From positions 5,678,501 to 5,742,500 of the forward strand of contig NZ_NPJZ01000001.1 in NCBI RefSeq assembly GCF_002245895.1: a stretch of 64,000 nt of DNA. Reading direction: 5' to 3'. This DNA comes from Rhodococcus sp. OK302 (lineage in GTDB: Bacteria; Actinomycetota; Actinomycetes; Mycobacteriales; Mycobacteriaceae). The notes under the pieces are model-generated. The model saw nothing but the letters and a program-made list of their open reading frames with translations. It did no database searches and was not told the DNA's origin. Positions 20,951 to 29,931 of the stretch are shown here, in pieces (position 1 is the first letter of the stretch; the number at the start of each line of letters is the position of its first letter). Made by a program: the position numbers and the translations under genes.

Positions 20951-21619
20951 ATGACGGCATTCGGACTCGAGGAGCTTCCGGTCAAACCACGCATGCGCGG
21001 ATGGATCCATCTGTGGGCACTGTTCGTATCCATCGCCGCGGGCATAGTTCTGGTGTCCGTCGCCGGGGCACAAGTGGGCGCCAAGGCCGCGTGGGCCACC
21101 GCGATCTACAGCATCACGATCTGCGGCCTGTTCGGCATCAGCGCGACCTATCACCGCATCCAGTGGCAAACGGTCGAAGGCCGGATCTGGATGAAACGCG
21201 CCGACCATTCGATGATCTTTCTGTTCATCGCCGGCAGTTACACACCATTCGCGATGCTCGGACTACCCGCCGAGACAGGCAGGGTCATTCTCGCGATTGT
21301 CTGGGCCGGCGCTCTGGCCGGTGTAGCCCTCAAGATGCTGTGGCCCACAGCCCCCAAATGGGTAGGCGTACCGCTGTATCTGCTCCTCGGGTGGGCCATC
21401 GTGCCCGTTGTCGGCGAGCTGACGCACCAGGTGGGCGTAGCGCCCATGGTGCTCCTGCTGGTCGGCGGAATCTTCTACAGCGTCGGCGCGATTCTGTACG
21501 CCACCAAATGGCCCAACCCGTGGCCTGTGACCTTCGGACATCACGAGTTCTTCCACGCCGCTACCGTGATCGCGGCGATCTGCCACTACATCGCGGTCTG
21601 GCTCGTCGTATTCAACTGA
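20951..21619 (+). CDS. Hemolysin III (PAQR) family membrane protein
   Basis: A predicted 222-residue, seven-transmembrane protein. It keeps the PAQR/HlyIII metal-site pattern: a histidine in SATYHRIQW (TM2), KRADHSMIFLFIAGSYTPF (TM3) and the C-terminal GHHEFFHAATVIAAICHYIAVW (HxxxH). Family members are candidate alkaline-ceramidase-like hydrolases; the hemolysin label is historical. Start ATG at 20951 has gagaggttgaagg upstream. The palindrome before it suggests dedicated repression. Confidence 0.9.
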   Translation: MTAFGLEELPVKPRMRGWIHLWALFVSIAAGIVLVSVAGAQVGAKAAWATAIYSITICGLFGISATYHRIQWQTVEGRIWMKRADHSMIFLFIAGSYTPFAMLGLPAETGRVILAIVWAGALAGVALKMLWPTAPKWVGVPLYLLLGWAIVPVVGELTHQVGVAPMVLLLVGGIFYSVGAILYATKWPNPWPVTFGHHEFFHAATVIAAICHYIAVWLVVFN

Positions 21620-23621
21620 CCGGCAAGTTCAATTGCGCGGCAAGCCCGATCACGTCGGTGACCGGCCGCTCGCACACAAATCCGCGGCAGACGTACGCGG
21701 CCGGAACACCGTCCACCAATGGCCGATCCGCAAGAAGCGGTGAGGAATCCGGCTCTCCCCCGACTACGACGGCGCCGCCCGGCGCGAGTCGGCGAGCAAC
21801 CTCGAGAAGATCGCCCCCACCCACGACGGCCACTTGAATCGGCCCACGCAACGACGCCTCCGCCACTGCCAGCCAGTGCCCCGCCGAGCGCGGCGCACGT
21901 TCGAGCGGCATGCGTGCGCGGGCCAGGGAATCGGCGGCGGCCTGTGCATAGAGCGAAGGGTCCTCGACCAGTGCCGCCGCCGTCAATAGCGCTTCCGTGA
22001 CGCTCGACGCTCCCGACGGTGTTGCACCGTCCAGCGGATCACGCGGGCGAGTGACCAATACCTCGGCGAAATCTGCTGTATCGAACCAACTTCCGGGTTC
22101 GGCGGGATCAGCAAAATCGTCGACGGTGACGTCGAGCAGTTCCTGGGCCGCGTCGAGCCAGTTTGCTGACCCTGTGGCTTGATACAGCGCGAGCAACCCG
22201 GTGGACAGCGCTGCATAGTCGTCGAGCACAGCTGTGGACTCACCGACATTGCCGCCAAGCGACGCCCGTCGCAATCTGCCATCAACGAGGTGTAAATCGA
22301 GTAATTTCTGCGCGCAATCAGCCGCCGCCGCAATCCATTCGGGTTTGTCCAGTGCCAGACCGGCTTCCGTCAACGCCGTGATGGCCAGCCCGTTCCAGGC
22401 CGTGACAACTTTGTCGTCTCGGCCCGGTTGCGGACGGTTTTTTCGGACGACGCGCAATGCGTCGGACACCGTCTGCCACCGCGCCCAGTCGTCGGGATCG
22501 CGGAGCAACTGCAACACCGACGCGCCCTCTTCGAAGGTTCCGGTTGCGGTGACACGGAACAACTCTGCCGCCCAGCGCCCGTCGTCTTCGCCGAGCACGT
22601 CAACCAACTGCGCCGGCGTCCACACGTACGTGAGTCCTTCGGCGCCCTCGGTGTCTGCGTCGAGAGCCGAAGCGAAACAACCGTTTTCGGTGCGCAAATC
22701 ACGCAGGAGAAAGTTCGCGGTTTCTTCGGTGATGCGAGTTGCCAAGTCGAAACCGGTACGACGAGCCCAATGAGCGTAGAACCGCAGCAGCAGCGCATTG
22801 TCGTAGAGCATTTTCTCGAAGTGCGGCACGACCCACTCGGCGTCGACGGCGTAGCGAGAGAAACCGCCGCCCAACTGGTCGTAGATACCGCCGCGAGCCA
22901 TGGCTTCGGCGGTGCGCTCGATTCCGCCGAGAACCTCGTCGGAACCTGTTCGCTCGAACTGGCGGAGCAGCCCTTCGAGGAGTGCGGACGGCGGAAACTT
23001 GGGGGCGCCGCCGAAACCGCCGCGCGGAAGGTCTTCGTCGCCGAGGATCGAACGACCCGCGCCGTCGAGCAGAGCCGCGTCGATGGGCGGACCGTAGGGA
23101 ATGCCGCCCGACGCGCGTTGCAACTCGGTCACGATGGACTCCGCCGCGTTGTCGACGTCACCGCGACGATTGGTGAAGGTATCGGCAATCGCTTCGAGAA
23201 GTTGCGTGAAGGAAGGCATTCCGCCGCGTGGAGTCGGCGGGTAGTAGGTGCCGCAGTAGAACGGTGAACCGTCCGGAGTCAGGAAACACGTCATGGGCCA
23301 GCCGCCCTGACCGGTCATCGCGACTGTCGCGTTCATGTAGACGGCGTCGATGTCCGGGCGCTCTTCGCGGTCCACCTTCACACACACGAAGTTCGTATTC
23401 ATGATCTCGGCGATCGCGTCGTTCTCGAACGACTCATGTGCCATCACGTGGCACCAATGGCACGCCGAGTAACCGATGGAGAGCAGGATCGGCACGTTGC
23501 GTTCGCGCGCCCAGTCCATCGCATCCTGGCTCCACTGCTGCCAGTGGACCGGATTGTCGGCGTGCTGACGCAGGTAGGGACTGGTGGACCCGCTCAAGGT
23601 GTTACGCATCCGCGGGTCCAT
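21612..23621 (-). CDS. DUF255 thioredoxin-fold protein (YyaL/SPATA20 family)
   Basis: A predicted 669-residue protein. The N-terminal thioredoxin-like domain has SIGYSACHWCHVMAHESFEN (CHWC motif) and VKVDREERPDIDAVYMN; the rest is an (alpha/alpha)6 barrel of the glycosidase/N-acylglucosamine-epimerase type (FSRYAVDAEWVVPHFEKMLYDN). ATG at 23621 has gaagg 8 bases upstream and is preferred to the in-frame GTG two codons earlier. Cellular role is unsettled. It lies last in a row with mca and a small membrane protein, an order kept in mycobacteria (recalled). The stop overlaps the convergent hemolysin III gene. Confidence 0.9.
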   Translation of the reverse strand: MDPRMRNTLSGSTSPYLRQHADNPVHWQQWSQDAMDWARERNVPILLSIGYSACHWCHVMAHESFENDAIAEIMNTNFVCVKVDREERPDIDAVYMNATVAMTGQGGWPMTCFLTPDGSPFYCGTYYPPTPRGGMPSFTQLLEAIADTFTNRRGDVDNAAESIVTELQRASGGIPYGPPIDAALLDGAGRSILGDEDLPRGGFGGAPKFPPSALLEGLLRQFERTGSDEVLGGIERTAEAMARGGIYDQLGGGFSRYAVDAEWVVPHFEKMLYDNALLLRFYAHWARRTGFDLATRITEETANFLLRDLRTENGCFASALDADTEGAEGLTYVWTPAQLVDVLGEDDGRWAAELFRVTATGTFEEGASVLQLLRDPDDWARWQTVSDALRVVRKNRPQPGRDDKVVTAWNGLAITALTEAGLALDKPEWIAAAADCAQKLLDLHLVDGRLRRASLGGNVGESTAVLDDYAALSTGLLALYQATGSANWLDAAQELLDVTVDDFADPAEPGSWFDTADFAEVLVTRPRDPLDGATPSGASSVTEALLTAAALVEDPSLYAQAAADSLARARMPLERAPRSAGHWLAVAEASLRGPIQVAVVGGGDLLEVARRLAPGGAVVVGGEPDSSPLLADRPLVDGVPAAYVCRGFVCERPVTDVIGLAAQLNLPVS

Positions 23622-23641
23622 CAGCACTACCTTCGCCTAGG

Positions 23642-23956
23642 TCAGGATTCTTGCTTCGGAGTCTTCTCGGTCGAGACGGCGGAACCTGCTGCGTCCGGCG
23701 TCGGGATCGCGCCGCGATCGGTTCCCTCGTCAGCCTGCTGATCGAGCTCGGGATGCTCCGGTTCGAAAGTCTCGGGCAGCTTCTTGAGCTGACGATTCAT
23801 CGAAATGACCAGCAGGATAACGCCGACGAACAATGCCAGAACAACAACCAGGCCGACGGGCGACGACTTTCCGAACTCCGGGCCCGACGGGTTGCTCGGG
23901 CTCTGAGCGAGCAGTTGTGTGGTGCCGAGAACTACCTCGGCGGATAGTGCATTCAC
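23642..23956 (-). CDS. Small single-pass membrane protein (Rv1083-like)
   Basis: A 104-residue protein with one membrane segment, [20 protein letters not shown] (about residues 32-51), followed by a charged Glu/Asp/Thr-rich cytoplasmic tail. ATG overlaps the mca stop (ATGA, 23953-23956), so the pair is coupled. No family function known; the conserved linkage to mca suggests an envelope or thiol-related role, which is inference only. Confidence 0.8.
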   Translation of the reverse strand: MNALSAEVVLGTTQLLAQSPSNPSGPEFGKSSPVGLVVVLALFVGVILLVISMNRQLKKLPETFEPEHPELDQQADEGTDRGAIPTPDAAGSAVSTEKTPKQES

Positions 23957-24843
23957 TTCGAAACGTCCTCTTCAAGACCTGCGAACAGGTCGGTTTCCGG
24001 GATGGACGTGGTGACCCGCGTCTTAACGAGTTCGAATTCCTCGGTGGGCCAGATCTTCTGCTGAATATCGAGCGGCACGGCAAAGAACGAACCGTTGGGG
24101 TCGATCTGCGTCGCGTGTGCACGCAGAGCGTCGTCGCGCTGCGGGAAGTAGTCGCCACAGGTGATCTGCGTGGTGACACGTACCATCGCGTCGCCGCGCT
24201 CGGTCTTCCATTTCTTGAGCCAGTCGGCCATCGGGAACGGTTCCCCGCGTCGCTCGTACTCCTCCTGGAAGAGTTCGAGTCGCTTACGGATGAATCCGTG
24301 CGAGTAGTAGACCTTCTTGATTTCCCACGGTTCGCCGTCTTCGGGGAAGTACTCGGGATCTGCGGCCGCTTCGTAGGCAGCCATCGACACCTCGTGGCAC
24401 CGAATGTGATCGGGATGGGGGTAGCCGCCGTTTTCGTCGTACGTCGTGATGACGTGCGGACGGAACTCACGGAAGACCTTCACCAGAGCACGCGTCGACT
24501 CTTCGAGAGGAACTACCGCGAAGCAGCCCTCCGGCAGCGGCGGCAGCGGATCGCCCTCGGGCAGACCGGAGTCGACGAAACCGAGCCAACGATGCTGCAC
24601 GCCGAGGATGCGAGCGGCCTCAGCCATCTCTTCCTGACGCACTTCGGTGATCCGGTCGCGCACTCCGGGAACGTCCATGGCCGGGTTGAGAATGTCGCCA
24701 CGTTCACCCCCGGTGAGCGTCAGGACCATCACTTCGTGGCCTTCTGCTGCATAACGGGCGGTGGTCGCCGCACCCTTGCTCGACTCGTCGTCGGGATGGG
24801 CATGGACGGCCATGAGCCGGAATCCGCTCACGTGTTCGTTCAC
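23953..24843 (-). CDS. mca: Mycothiol S-conjugate amidase
   Basis: Zinc amidase that cleaves mycothiol conjugates of electrophiles, releasing a mercapturic acid for export and recycling GlcN-Ins. The predicted 296-residue protein has [13 protein letters not shown] (zinc motif AHPDDE) and [11 protein letters not shown]. The long C-terminal part with [15 protein letters not shown] distinguishes Mca from the MshB deacetylase. Presence of this gene ties the genome to the mycothiol-making actinobacteria. Confidence 0.94.
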   Translation of the reverse strand: MNEHVSGFRLMAVHAHPDDESSKGAATTARYAAEGHEVMVLTLTGGERGDILNPAMDVPGVRDRITEVRQEEMAEAARILGVQHRWLGFVDSGLPEGDPLPPLPEGCFAVVPLEESTRALVKVFREFRPHVITTYDENGGYPHPDHIRCHEVSMAAYEAAADPEYFPEDGEPWEIKKVYYSHGFIRKRLELFQEEYERRGEPFPMADWLKKWKTERGDAMVRVTTQITCGDYFPQRDDALRAHATQIDPNGSFFAVPLDIQQKIWPTEEFELVKTRVTTSIPETDLFAGLEEDVSK

Positions 24844-25044
24844 CTCAACTTCTTACCTTCTAGCCGTTGCCGGCGTCTTTGATTCACGCACTGTGCACTG
24901 CTCGACGTTCTTTCGTTGCCATCAAACCTACCGACAGTGCGGCTGGGCCCGTCCTCTATAGTTCCACCCGAGAGTTCCTGATGCAGCCATGACCCCAGTC
25001 CGAGGTTGCGTAGAACACGAACTCGAGTCTTCGAGAGCAGAGTG

Positions 25045-25470
25045 ATGAGCAAACCGCTTCCCCAAGATCGGTACCCGAACGCACGTCGCACAGGCGGTTC
25101 CCGCAGGTGGCTGGTGTGGGCTCTGACCGCACTCGTCATCGTCGTCGGCACCGGTATCGCCTTTGTCGGGTACACAAAATTTTCGGTCAAGGAAATCGAG
25201 ACCGAGACGATCTCCTACGACATCGCCGACAACTCGACCATGAAAATTCGGTTCACCGTCACACGAGACGATTCCAGCCGAGAAGCTGTGTGCGTCGTAC
25301 GCGCCCGCTCCAAGGACGGATCCGAGACGGGCCGACGCGAGGTCTACGTGCCTCCGTCCGAGTACCAGACACTCGAGTTCAATACCGAGATCAAGACGTC
25401 CTTGCCGCCAGGCATGGCCGACGTCTACGGATGTAGTTTCGATGTCCCGGGGTATCTGACCAAGGCCTGA
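25045..25470 (+). CDS. DUF4307 membrane protein
   Basis: A 141-residue protein with a basic cytoplasmic N-terminus, one membrane helix (WLVWALTALVIVVGTGIAFVG, about residues 22-42) and an extracytoplasmic beta-sandwich-like domain ending GCSFDVPGYLTKA. It matches DUF4307 next to mca and greA (Rv1081c, recalled). The ATG at 25045 follows gagcagagtg and gives MSKPLPQDRYP; an in-frame upstream start would add 13 Arg-rich residues. Function unknown. It is divergent from mca and followed by a terminator. Confidence 0.85.
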   Translation: MSKPLPQDRYPNARRTGGSRRWLVWALTALVIVVGTGIAFVGYTKFSVKEIETETISYDIADNSTMKIRFTVTRDDSSREAVCVVRARSKDGSETGRREVYVPPSEYQTLEFNTEIKTSLPPGMADVYGCSFDVPGYLTKA

Positions 25471-25497
25471 CAAAAACCTGACAATTGCGGGCTACGC

Positions 25498-25531
25498 GCC
25501 CCGCCGAACGTTTGAGTTCGGACGGGGCGGG
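25498..25531 (+). terminator. Terminator-like hairpin after the DUF4307 gene
   Basis: gccccgccgaac (from about 25498) pairs with gttcggacggggc (to about 25530) with one bulged base and a gtttga loop. It lies about 28 bases past the stop. Confidence 0.55.
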
Positions 25532-25556
25532 TAGTCCTGCGTGATAGAATCGCCTG

Positions 25557-25584
25557 ATACACGGTTCCGGGTGGAACCGTGTAT
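25557..25584 (+). promoter_or_regulatory. Perfect 12-bp hairpin in the greA leader
   Basis: atacacggttcc (25557-25568), loop GGGT, then its exact complement (25573-25584). A possible -10 element tagaat lies just upstream (25545-25550), so the hairpin may sit at the 5' end of the greA transcript. It lacks a T-tract, so simple termination is less likely. Confidence 0.45.
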
Positions 25585-25670
25585 TGCTGCATTGACGGCC
25601 AGGTTGGGCGTCAACTGTTGCGGTGACGGCAAGATCACACCTGATCCAGGTGCGTTCGAGCCGTTGTTTT

Positions 25671-25725
25671 ATTGCTGTCGCAGTGAACACATTGCTGTCG
25701 CAGTGGGTTCATTGCTGTCGCAGTG
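25671..25725 (+). repeat. Three 15-bp direct repeats at 20-bp period in the greA leader
   Basis: attgctgtcgcagtg occurs at 25671-25685, 25691-25705 and 25711-25725, each separated by five unrelated bases. The exact 20-bp period, about two helical turns, would put the units on the same DNA face. The array ends 46 bases before the greA start, so it would be transcribed in the leader. Confidence 0.8.
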
Positions 25726-25771
25726 ATCTGTCGAGGGAGCCCCCGGCTCCGACTACTAGGGAGTGATCGAG

Positions 25772-26266
25772 ATGACCGAGACCCAGGTGACCTGGCTTAC
25801 CCAGGAATCACATGACAGGCTCAAGAAGGAACTCGACCAGCTCATCGCCTATCGCCCCATCATCGCCGCTGAAATCAACGAGCGCCGCGAAGAGGGCGAT
25901 CTGAAGGAGAACGGCGGCTACCACGCTGCTCGCGAGGACCAGGGACAGCAGGAAGCTCGGATCCGTCAGCTTCAGGATCTGCTCAACAGCGCCAAGGTCG
26001 GCGAAGCACCCACCCAGTCCGGCGTCGCACTGCCGGGTTCTGTCGTGAAGGTGTACTACGACGGCGACGAGAGCGACACCGAGACCTTCCTCATCGCGAC
26101 CCGCGAAGAGGGCGCTCGTGACGCCAAGCTCGAGGTCTACTCCCCCAACTCTCCTTTGGGCGGCTCGCTGCTCGAAGCCAAGGTGGGCGACACTCGTGAG
26201 TACAACCTGCCCAACGGCAAGACCATGAAGGTCACTCTGCTCAGCGCAGAGCCGTACCACAGCTGA
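25772..26266 (+). CDS. greA: Transcription elongation factor GreA
   Basis: Binds the RNA polymerase secondary channel and restarts backtracked complexes by stimulating RNA cleavage. The predicted 164-residue protein has the N-terminal coiled-coil finger with [27 protein letters not shown] (acidic tip D/E) and a C-terminal globular domain with [17 protein letters not shown]. An in-frame GTG at 25763 is possible, but ATG 25772 gives the conserved [13 protein letters not shown]. Confidence 0.96.
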   Translation: MTETQVTWLTQESHDRLKKELDQLIAYRPIIAAEINERREEGDLKENGGYHAAREDQGQQEARIRQLQDLLNSAKVGEAPTQSGVALPGSVVKVYYDGDESDTETFLIATREEGARDAKLEVYSPNSPLGGSLLEAKVGDTREYNLPNGKTMKVTLLSAEPYHS

Positions 26267-26285
26267 TCAGTTCCAAGAAGTAACG

Positions 26286-26325
26286 AAAGAAGCGCCACCC
26301 GAACGTATTCGGGTGGCGCTTCTTT
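26286..26325. terminator. Strong bidirectional terminator
   Basis: A perfect 18-bp stem: the left arm 26286-26303 contains gcgccacccgaa, the loop is cgta, the right arm 26308-26325 ends in tttct-type T-rich sequence. It serves greA and the convergent NlpC/P60 gene. Confidence 0.9.
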
Positions 26326-26340
26326 GTTGTCAGTCCACGT

Positions 26341-27414
26341 TCAGATCACTCGGCGGGCCTTCATTCCCGCAAAGATCGGGCCGACCTTCACCACGTCACC
26401 GAACGTCGGCGCATGAAGCATCTGACCGTTGCCGACGTAGATCGCAACATGGCCTGGTCCGCCGGCCTGCCAGTTGCCGAACAGAAGATCACCGGGCTGC
26501 GCTTGATCCAACGGAATCTCGACGCCGACACCCCACTGGGTTTCCGACGTCCGAGGCAGCGTGACTCCGGTTGCGGCGTGGATGGCGTACGACGTCAGAC
26601 CTGAGCAGTCGAAGCCGCCCATCGACGGCCCGTTGACATTGCCGCCGCCCCACACGTAGGGCAGACCGAGGAACTTCAATCCGGCCTCGACGACGCCGCC
26701 GACCGCAGCAGCCAGGTTGTTGTAGTTGAACGGCGCCAGCATCAGTGCAAACGAATCCTGCAGCGACGTGACCTGCGAGACAAAAGTTGCCGCGGGCTGA
26801 TCCTGCGGAACACCGCGGGCTGCGCGAACAGCGTCCGGTCCGACGTCGTATGCCGCCAGAGCCAGTTCGACGGTATCGCCCTCGACCTCTCCGGCCTGCT
26901 GCCACGACTGTGCCTGTTTCACCAGTTCGCACAGTCGATACCCGGAGGTCATCACCGGATCGGCGACGCCTTGGATGTCCATCTTTCCGTCGCCGTCACC
27001 ATCCTTGCCGTAGGCAGTCCAGGCAGCGGTGGTAAATCCGCCCGGACCGCGTCCGCCTTCCGGAGACACTTCGGTTCCGGGACCGTATTTGAAGCCGTTC
27101 TTGGAGGAGTAGAGCGATGCCATCACGGCCGGAGTGACCTCAGGACACAGAGCGCCTGCCTTCTTGAGCCACGGCGCAAACACGGCAACGGCACCGACCG
27201 GCGCCAAGGCCGCACCGGGGAAGTTGGACGGTACCGACGGCACGATGCCGTCGGCGGTGTCTTGCATTCGTGCCGGCCCGTTCCAGGCTGCGAGTGAGAT
27301 TTCTGTACGTTGTCCGTCTTCCTTCTCGACGGGCACGGGCGTTCCCAGGGTTGCCCCCATCACGCCCAGTGCAGTGGCGATCGACATTGTGATCGCCAGG
27401 ACACCCACTGCCAT
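26341..27414 (-). CDS. NlpC/P60 (C40) peptidoglycan hydrolase with transglycosylase-like N-domain
   Basis: A predicted exported 357-residue cell-wall enzyme. An N-terminal signal anchor (MAVGVLAITMSIATALGVMG) is followed by an SLT-like domain containing DGDGDGKMD, then a C40 endopeptidase domain with the triad visible as FDCSGLTSYA (Cys), GHVAIYVG (His) and MLHAP (second polar His). The SLT part reads ASLYSSKNGF where active enzymes usually have Glu-Ser, so the glycosidase half may be inactive. Start ATG at 27414 has ccggagg upstream; the longer frame is not favoured. Confidence 0.88.
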   Translation of the reverse strand: MAVGVLAITMSIATALGVMGATLGTPVPVEKEDGQRTEISLAAWNGPARMQDTADGIVPSVPSNFPGAALAPVGAVAVFAPWLKKAGALCPEVTPAVMASLYSSKNGFKYGPGTEVSPEGGRGPGGFTTAAWTAYGKDGDGDGKMDIQGVADPVMTSGYRLCELVKQAQSWQQAGEVEGDTVELALAAYDVGPDAVRAARGVPQDQPAATFVSQVTSLQDSFALMLAPFNYNNLAAAVGGVVEAGLKFLGLPYVWGGGNVNGPSMGGFDCSGLTSYAIHAATGVTLPRTSETQWGVGVEIPLDQAQPGDLLFGNWQAGGPGHVAIYVGNGQMLHAPTFGDVVKVGPIFAGMKARRVI

Positions 27415-27609
27415 GTAAAACCTCCGGTAACTGGTCAATCTTCGAGCCCACAGAACTTGTCGGCAGCAACGTCTACGATTTCGAACATGCATTCGATGCC
27501 GCCCGGACTCAACCATCCTGTAACCAATGTCTCATTCATTAAGCCAGACGTTACTCAAATGACCACATACCCCAAGGCTTTTCTCAGGTTCGACGGGCAG
27601 GCTGTGTTC

Positions 27610-27855
27610 ATGAGCGACGATCGGACATGGCCCACTCGGGCTCGCACCACTGGATACCGACCCGTTCAGCTCGCACTCGCCGCAACAGCTGTGGCGGGCG
27701 CGCTGGCAGGCGGCGGACTGTCCCTCCTTTCCAGCCCTTCCACTACTGCCGCGAGTTCAGCCGTCTCCACGCACACCACGAAGCAATCCACCGCCTCACG
27801 GCTGATCGTGTCCAGCGGGTTCGGAACTCCGGACGCCGTCTCCAACGGTTCGTGA
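27610..27855 (+). CDS. Small exported or membrane protein coupled to ApbE-like gene
   Basis: An 81-residue protein starting MSDDRTWPTRARTTGYRP, with one hydrophobic segment (VQLALAATAVAGALAGGGLSLL, about residues 19-40) and a Ser/Thr-rich external tail. It overlaps the next gene by GTGA (27852-27855). No cysteine or covalent-FMN motif (S/T-G-A-T/S) is evident. It could be a small anchor or partner for the flavin transferase. Confidence 0.6.
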   Translation: MSDDRTWPTRARTTGYRPVQLALAATAVAGALAGGGLSLLSSPSTTAASSAVSTHTTKQSTASRLIVSSGFGTPDAVSNGS

Positions 27856-28652
27856 ACGCGCAGCGCGCCGCAACCGAATGGCTCACCTGGGGTGTCCAGG
27901 CTCGTGTCGTCGTCACCGATCCCGGGGCTTTGGCTTCAGCGGCAAATCTGGTGAGGGGCTACCTGACCGCTGCCGACGCCGCCACCAATCGTGACCGTGC
28001 CGATTCCGAGATCCGCAGGTTCGGATCCGATTCGGATTCACTCGAAACCGACGGCGCAACTGTCACACCGATGTTCGCGCATTTCCTGGGCGACGCATTG
28101 GCAGTTGCTCGGCTCACCGACGGCAAGCTCACGCCGACGGCGGGTTCGGAAGATCCCCATTCCTGGTGGAAGATTCGTGTCGAGGGCAACCGAGTATTCG
28201 GCCCCGCCGGAGCAATCCTCGATCTGTCGGCCACTGCCCGCGCCAGTTCGGCGGATCATTGCGCCGGCACTACCGCAGAACTTCTGGGCTGCGGGGTTCT
28301 GGTGGCATTGGGAGGCGATATTGCCGTGGCCGGGCCACCGCCGGACAACGGCTGGCAGATTCAGGTCCAAGACCTACCGGGCGATCCCACCTGCCAGGTG
28401 GCCATTCCCTCCGGATGCGGGATCGCCACGGCCAGCACTGTCAAACCGCTAGCCCGTGAATCGACGGCAACACCCATGTGGCGCACGGTGTCCGTGATCG
28501 CTGAATCCTGTGCGGAGGCAGCAGCACTCAGTCGTGTGGCCGTGAGTATGAGTGGTTCGGCCATCGATTGGCTGCACAAACTGGATCGTCCGGCCAGGCT
28601 TGTCGACCAGGAGTTCCGGGTTACGACGCTGGTGGGCTGGCCGGACGACTAG
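27852..28652 (+). CDS. FAD:protein FMN transferase (ApbE-like)
   Basis: ApbE-type enzymes attach FMN covalently to Thr or Ser of target flavoproteins, using FAD and Mg2+. The predicted 266 residues show a family outline: RADSEIRRFG (flavin-site region), HFLGDALAVARLTDGKLTPT, LVALGGDIAVAGPP and GCGIATASTVKP, but several positions deviate from the E. coli pattern. GTG start at 27852 overlaps the small gene upstream. No recognisable FMN-acceptor gene is adjacent. Confidence 0.72.
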   Translation: MNAQRAATEWLTWGVQARVVVTDPGALASAANLVRGYLTAADAATNRDRADSEIRRFGSDSDSLETDGATVTPMFAHFLGDALAVARLTDGKLTPTAGSEDPHSWWKIRVEGNRVFGPAGAILDLSATARASSADHCAGTTAELLGCGVLVALGGDIAVAGPPPDNGWQIQVQDLPGDPTCQVAIPSGCGIATASTVKPLARESTATPMWRTVSVIAESCAEAAALSRVAVSMSGSAIDWLHKLDRPARLVDQEFRVTTLVGWPDD

Positions 28653-28653
28653 C

Positions 28654-29876
28654 TCAGTTCTGTAGGCGCACGGCATATCCGGCTCGATCGAACGCCGCCA
28701 ACAGAGCCGCCTTGTTGTCCGGACCGCGAGTCTCGACGGTGAGGAACACTTCCACTTCATCGAGCGCCAACTCCGCGCCGGTACGAGAATGCACGACGTC
28801 CACCACACTGGCGCCGTTCGCCCGGACCACCTCGAGAAGCGATATCAGTCCACCCGGGCGATCGGCGATAGTGACATGAACGCCGAGAAACCTTCCCGCC
28901 GCACGTAATCCATGTGCAATGACGTGGGTCAGAAGCAACGGATCGATGTTGCCGCCGGACAGCACGGCACAGACCGGTCCGATCAGGCCGAGGTCGTCAG
29001 GGGTGTGCGTCATCAATGCTGCCACCGCAGCAACACCGGCCGGTTCCACCACCAGCTTCGCACGCTCGAGGCAGAGCAGCAGCGCTTTGGAGAGTGCATC
29101 CTCGGTGACCGTCACGACGGCGTCCACGTGCGACGCGACCTCGGCAAAGGGGACTTCACCCGGACAGCCCACGGCGATACCGTCGGCCATCGTGGACATC
29201 GACGCCACTGCGATCGGCTTTCCGGCAGCGAGGGACGCAGGCCAGGCTGCCGCTGATTCTGCCTGCACGCCGATGATATGAACTTCGGGTCGTACTGCTT
29301 TGATCGCCGCAGCGATACCGGCGATCAGTCCGCCGCCGCCGGTGGGCACGATAACGGTTCCGACGTCGGGAAGTTGCTCGAGAATCTCGAGTCCCACTGT
29401 CCCCTGCCCGGCAACGATGTCCTCGTGATCGAACGGATGGACCAGTACAGCGCCCGTCCGTGCCGAGAACTCCCGCGCCGCCACCAGCGCTTCGTCGACC
29501 GTAGACCCGAACAGGTGCACCTGAGCTCCGTAGGCTTTGGTGGCAACGAGTTTGGGGAGGGGCGCACCGGTCGGCATGAAGACTGTCGACGCAATGCCCA
29601 ATTCAGTGGCTGCCCACGCCACTCCTTGAGCATGGTTGCCGGCGCTGGCTGCGACCACCCCGCCGCACGTTCCTGTTCGGAGAGGTTGGCGATGCGGTTG
29701 TACGCGCCACGAGGCTTGAACGACCCTGTGCGTTGCAAGTTTTCGCATTTCAAGCTCACCGCCAGCCCGGTTCGTTCGGACAGTACCCGTGAAGCCACGA
29801 CCGGAGTACGACGCATGACCGGAGCAAGGAGCTGTTGTGCGGCTTGGATCTGTTCGAGATTCACACGCACCTCCAC
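28654..29876 (-). pseudogene. ilvA: Threonine ammonia-lyase, split by a one-base frameshift
   Basis: PLP enzyme for the first step of isoleucine synthesis (threonine to 2-oxobutyrate), with a C-terminal ACT-like domain (about the last 80 residues). The N-terminal part from ATG 29876 reads in one frame through LKCENLQRTGSFKPRGAYN (PLP lysine) to LSEQERAAG. The continuation VVAASAGNHAQGVAWAA lies in the next frame. A run of four C on the plus strand (29658-29661) is the likely site: one more base would restore a 407-residue protein. So this is either a true loss-of-function allele or a sequencing/assembly error. All other conserved regions look intact. Confidence 0.85.
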
Positions 29877-29880
29877 TGTT

Positions 29881-29920
29881 GTGCGCCTTTGTTAACCGCC
29901 CGCGGTTAACAAAGGCGCAC
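29881..29920 (-). terminator. Hairpin terminator between metB and ilvA
   Basis: A perfect 18-bp stem (29881-29898 with 29903-29920) contains ttgttaaccg and its complement around a CCCG loop. It lies in the 55-base gap downstream of metB, so the two genes are probably separate transcription units. Confidence 0.8.
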
Positions 29921-29931
29921 AGCCGAAATGG

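Noticed and set aside
25671..25725. Three phased repeats as a mini CRISPR array
   Set aside because: Spacers are only five bases and no cas genes are present; the array is a leader repeat.
27415..27609. Cyclic-di-AMP (ydaO-type) riboswitch before the NlpC/P60 gene
   Set aside because: Such switches often precede wall-hydrolase genes in Actinobacteria, but the conserved core blocks were not found on the minus strand.
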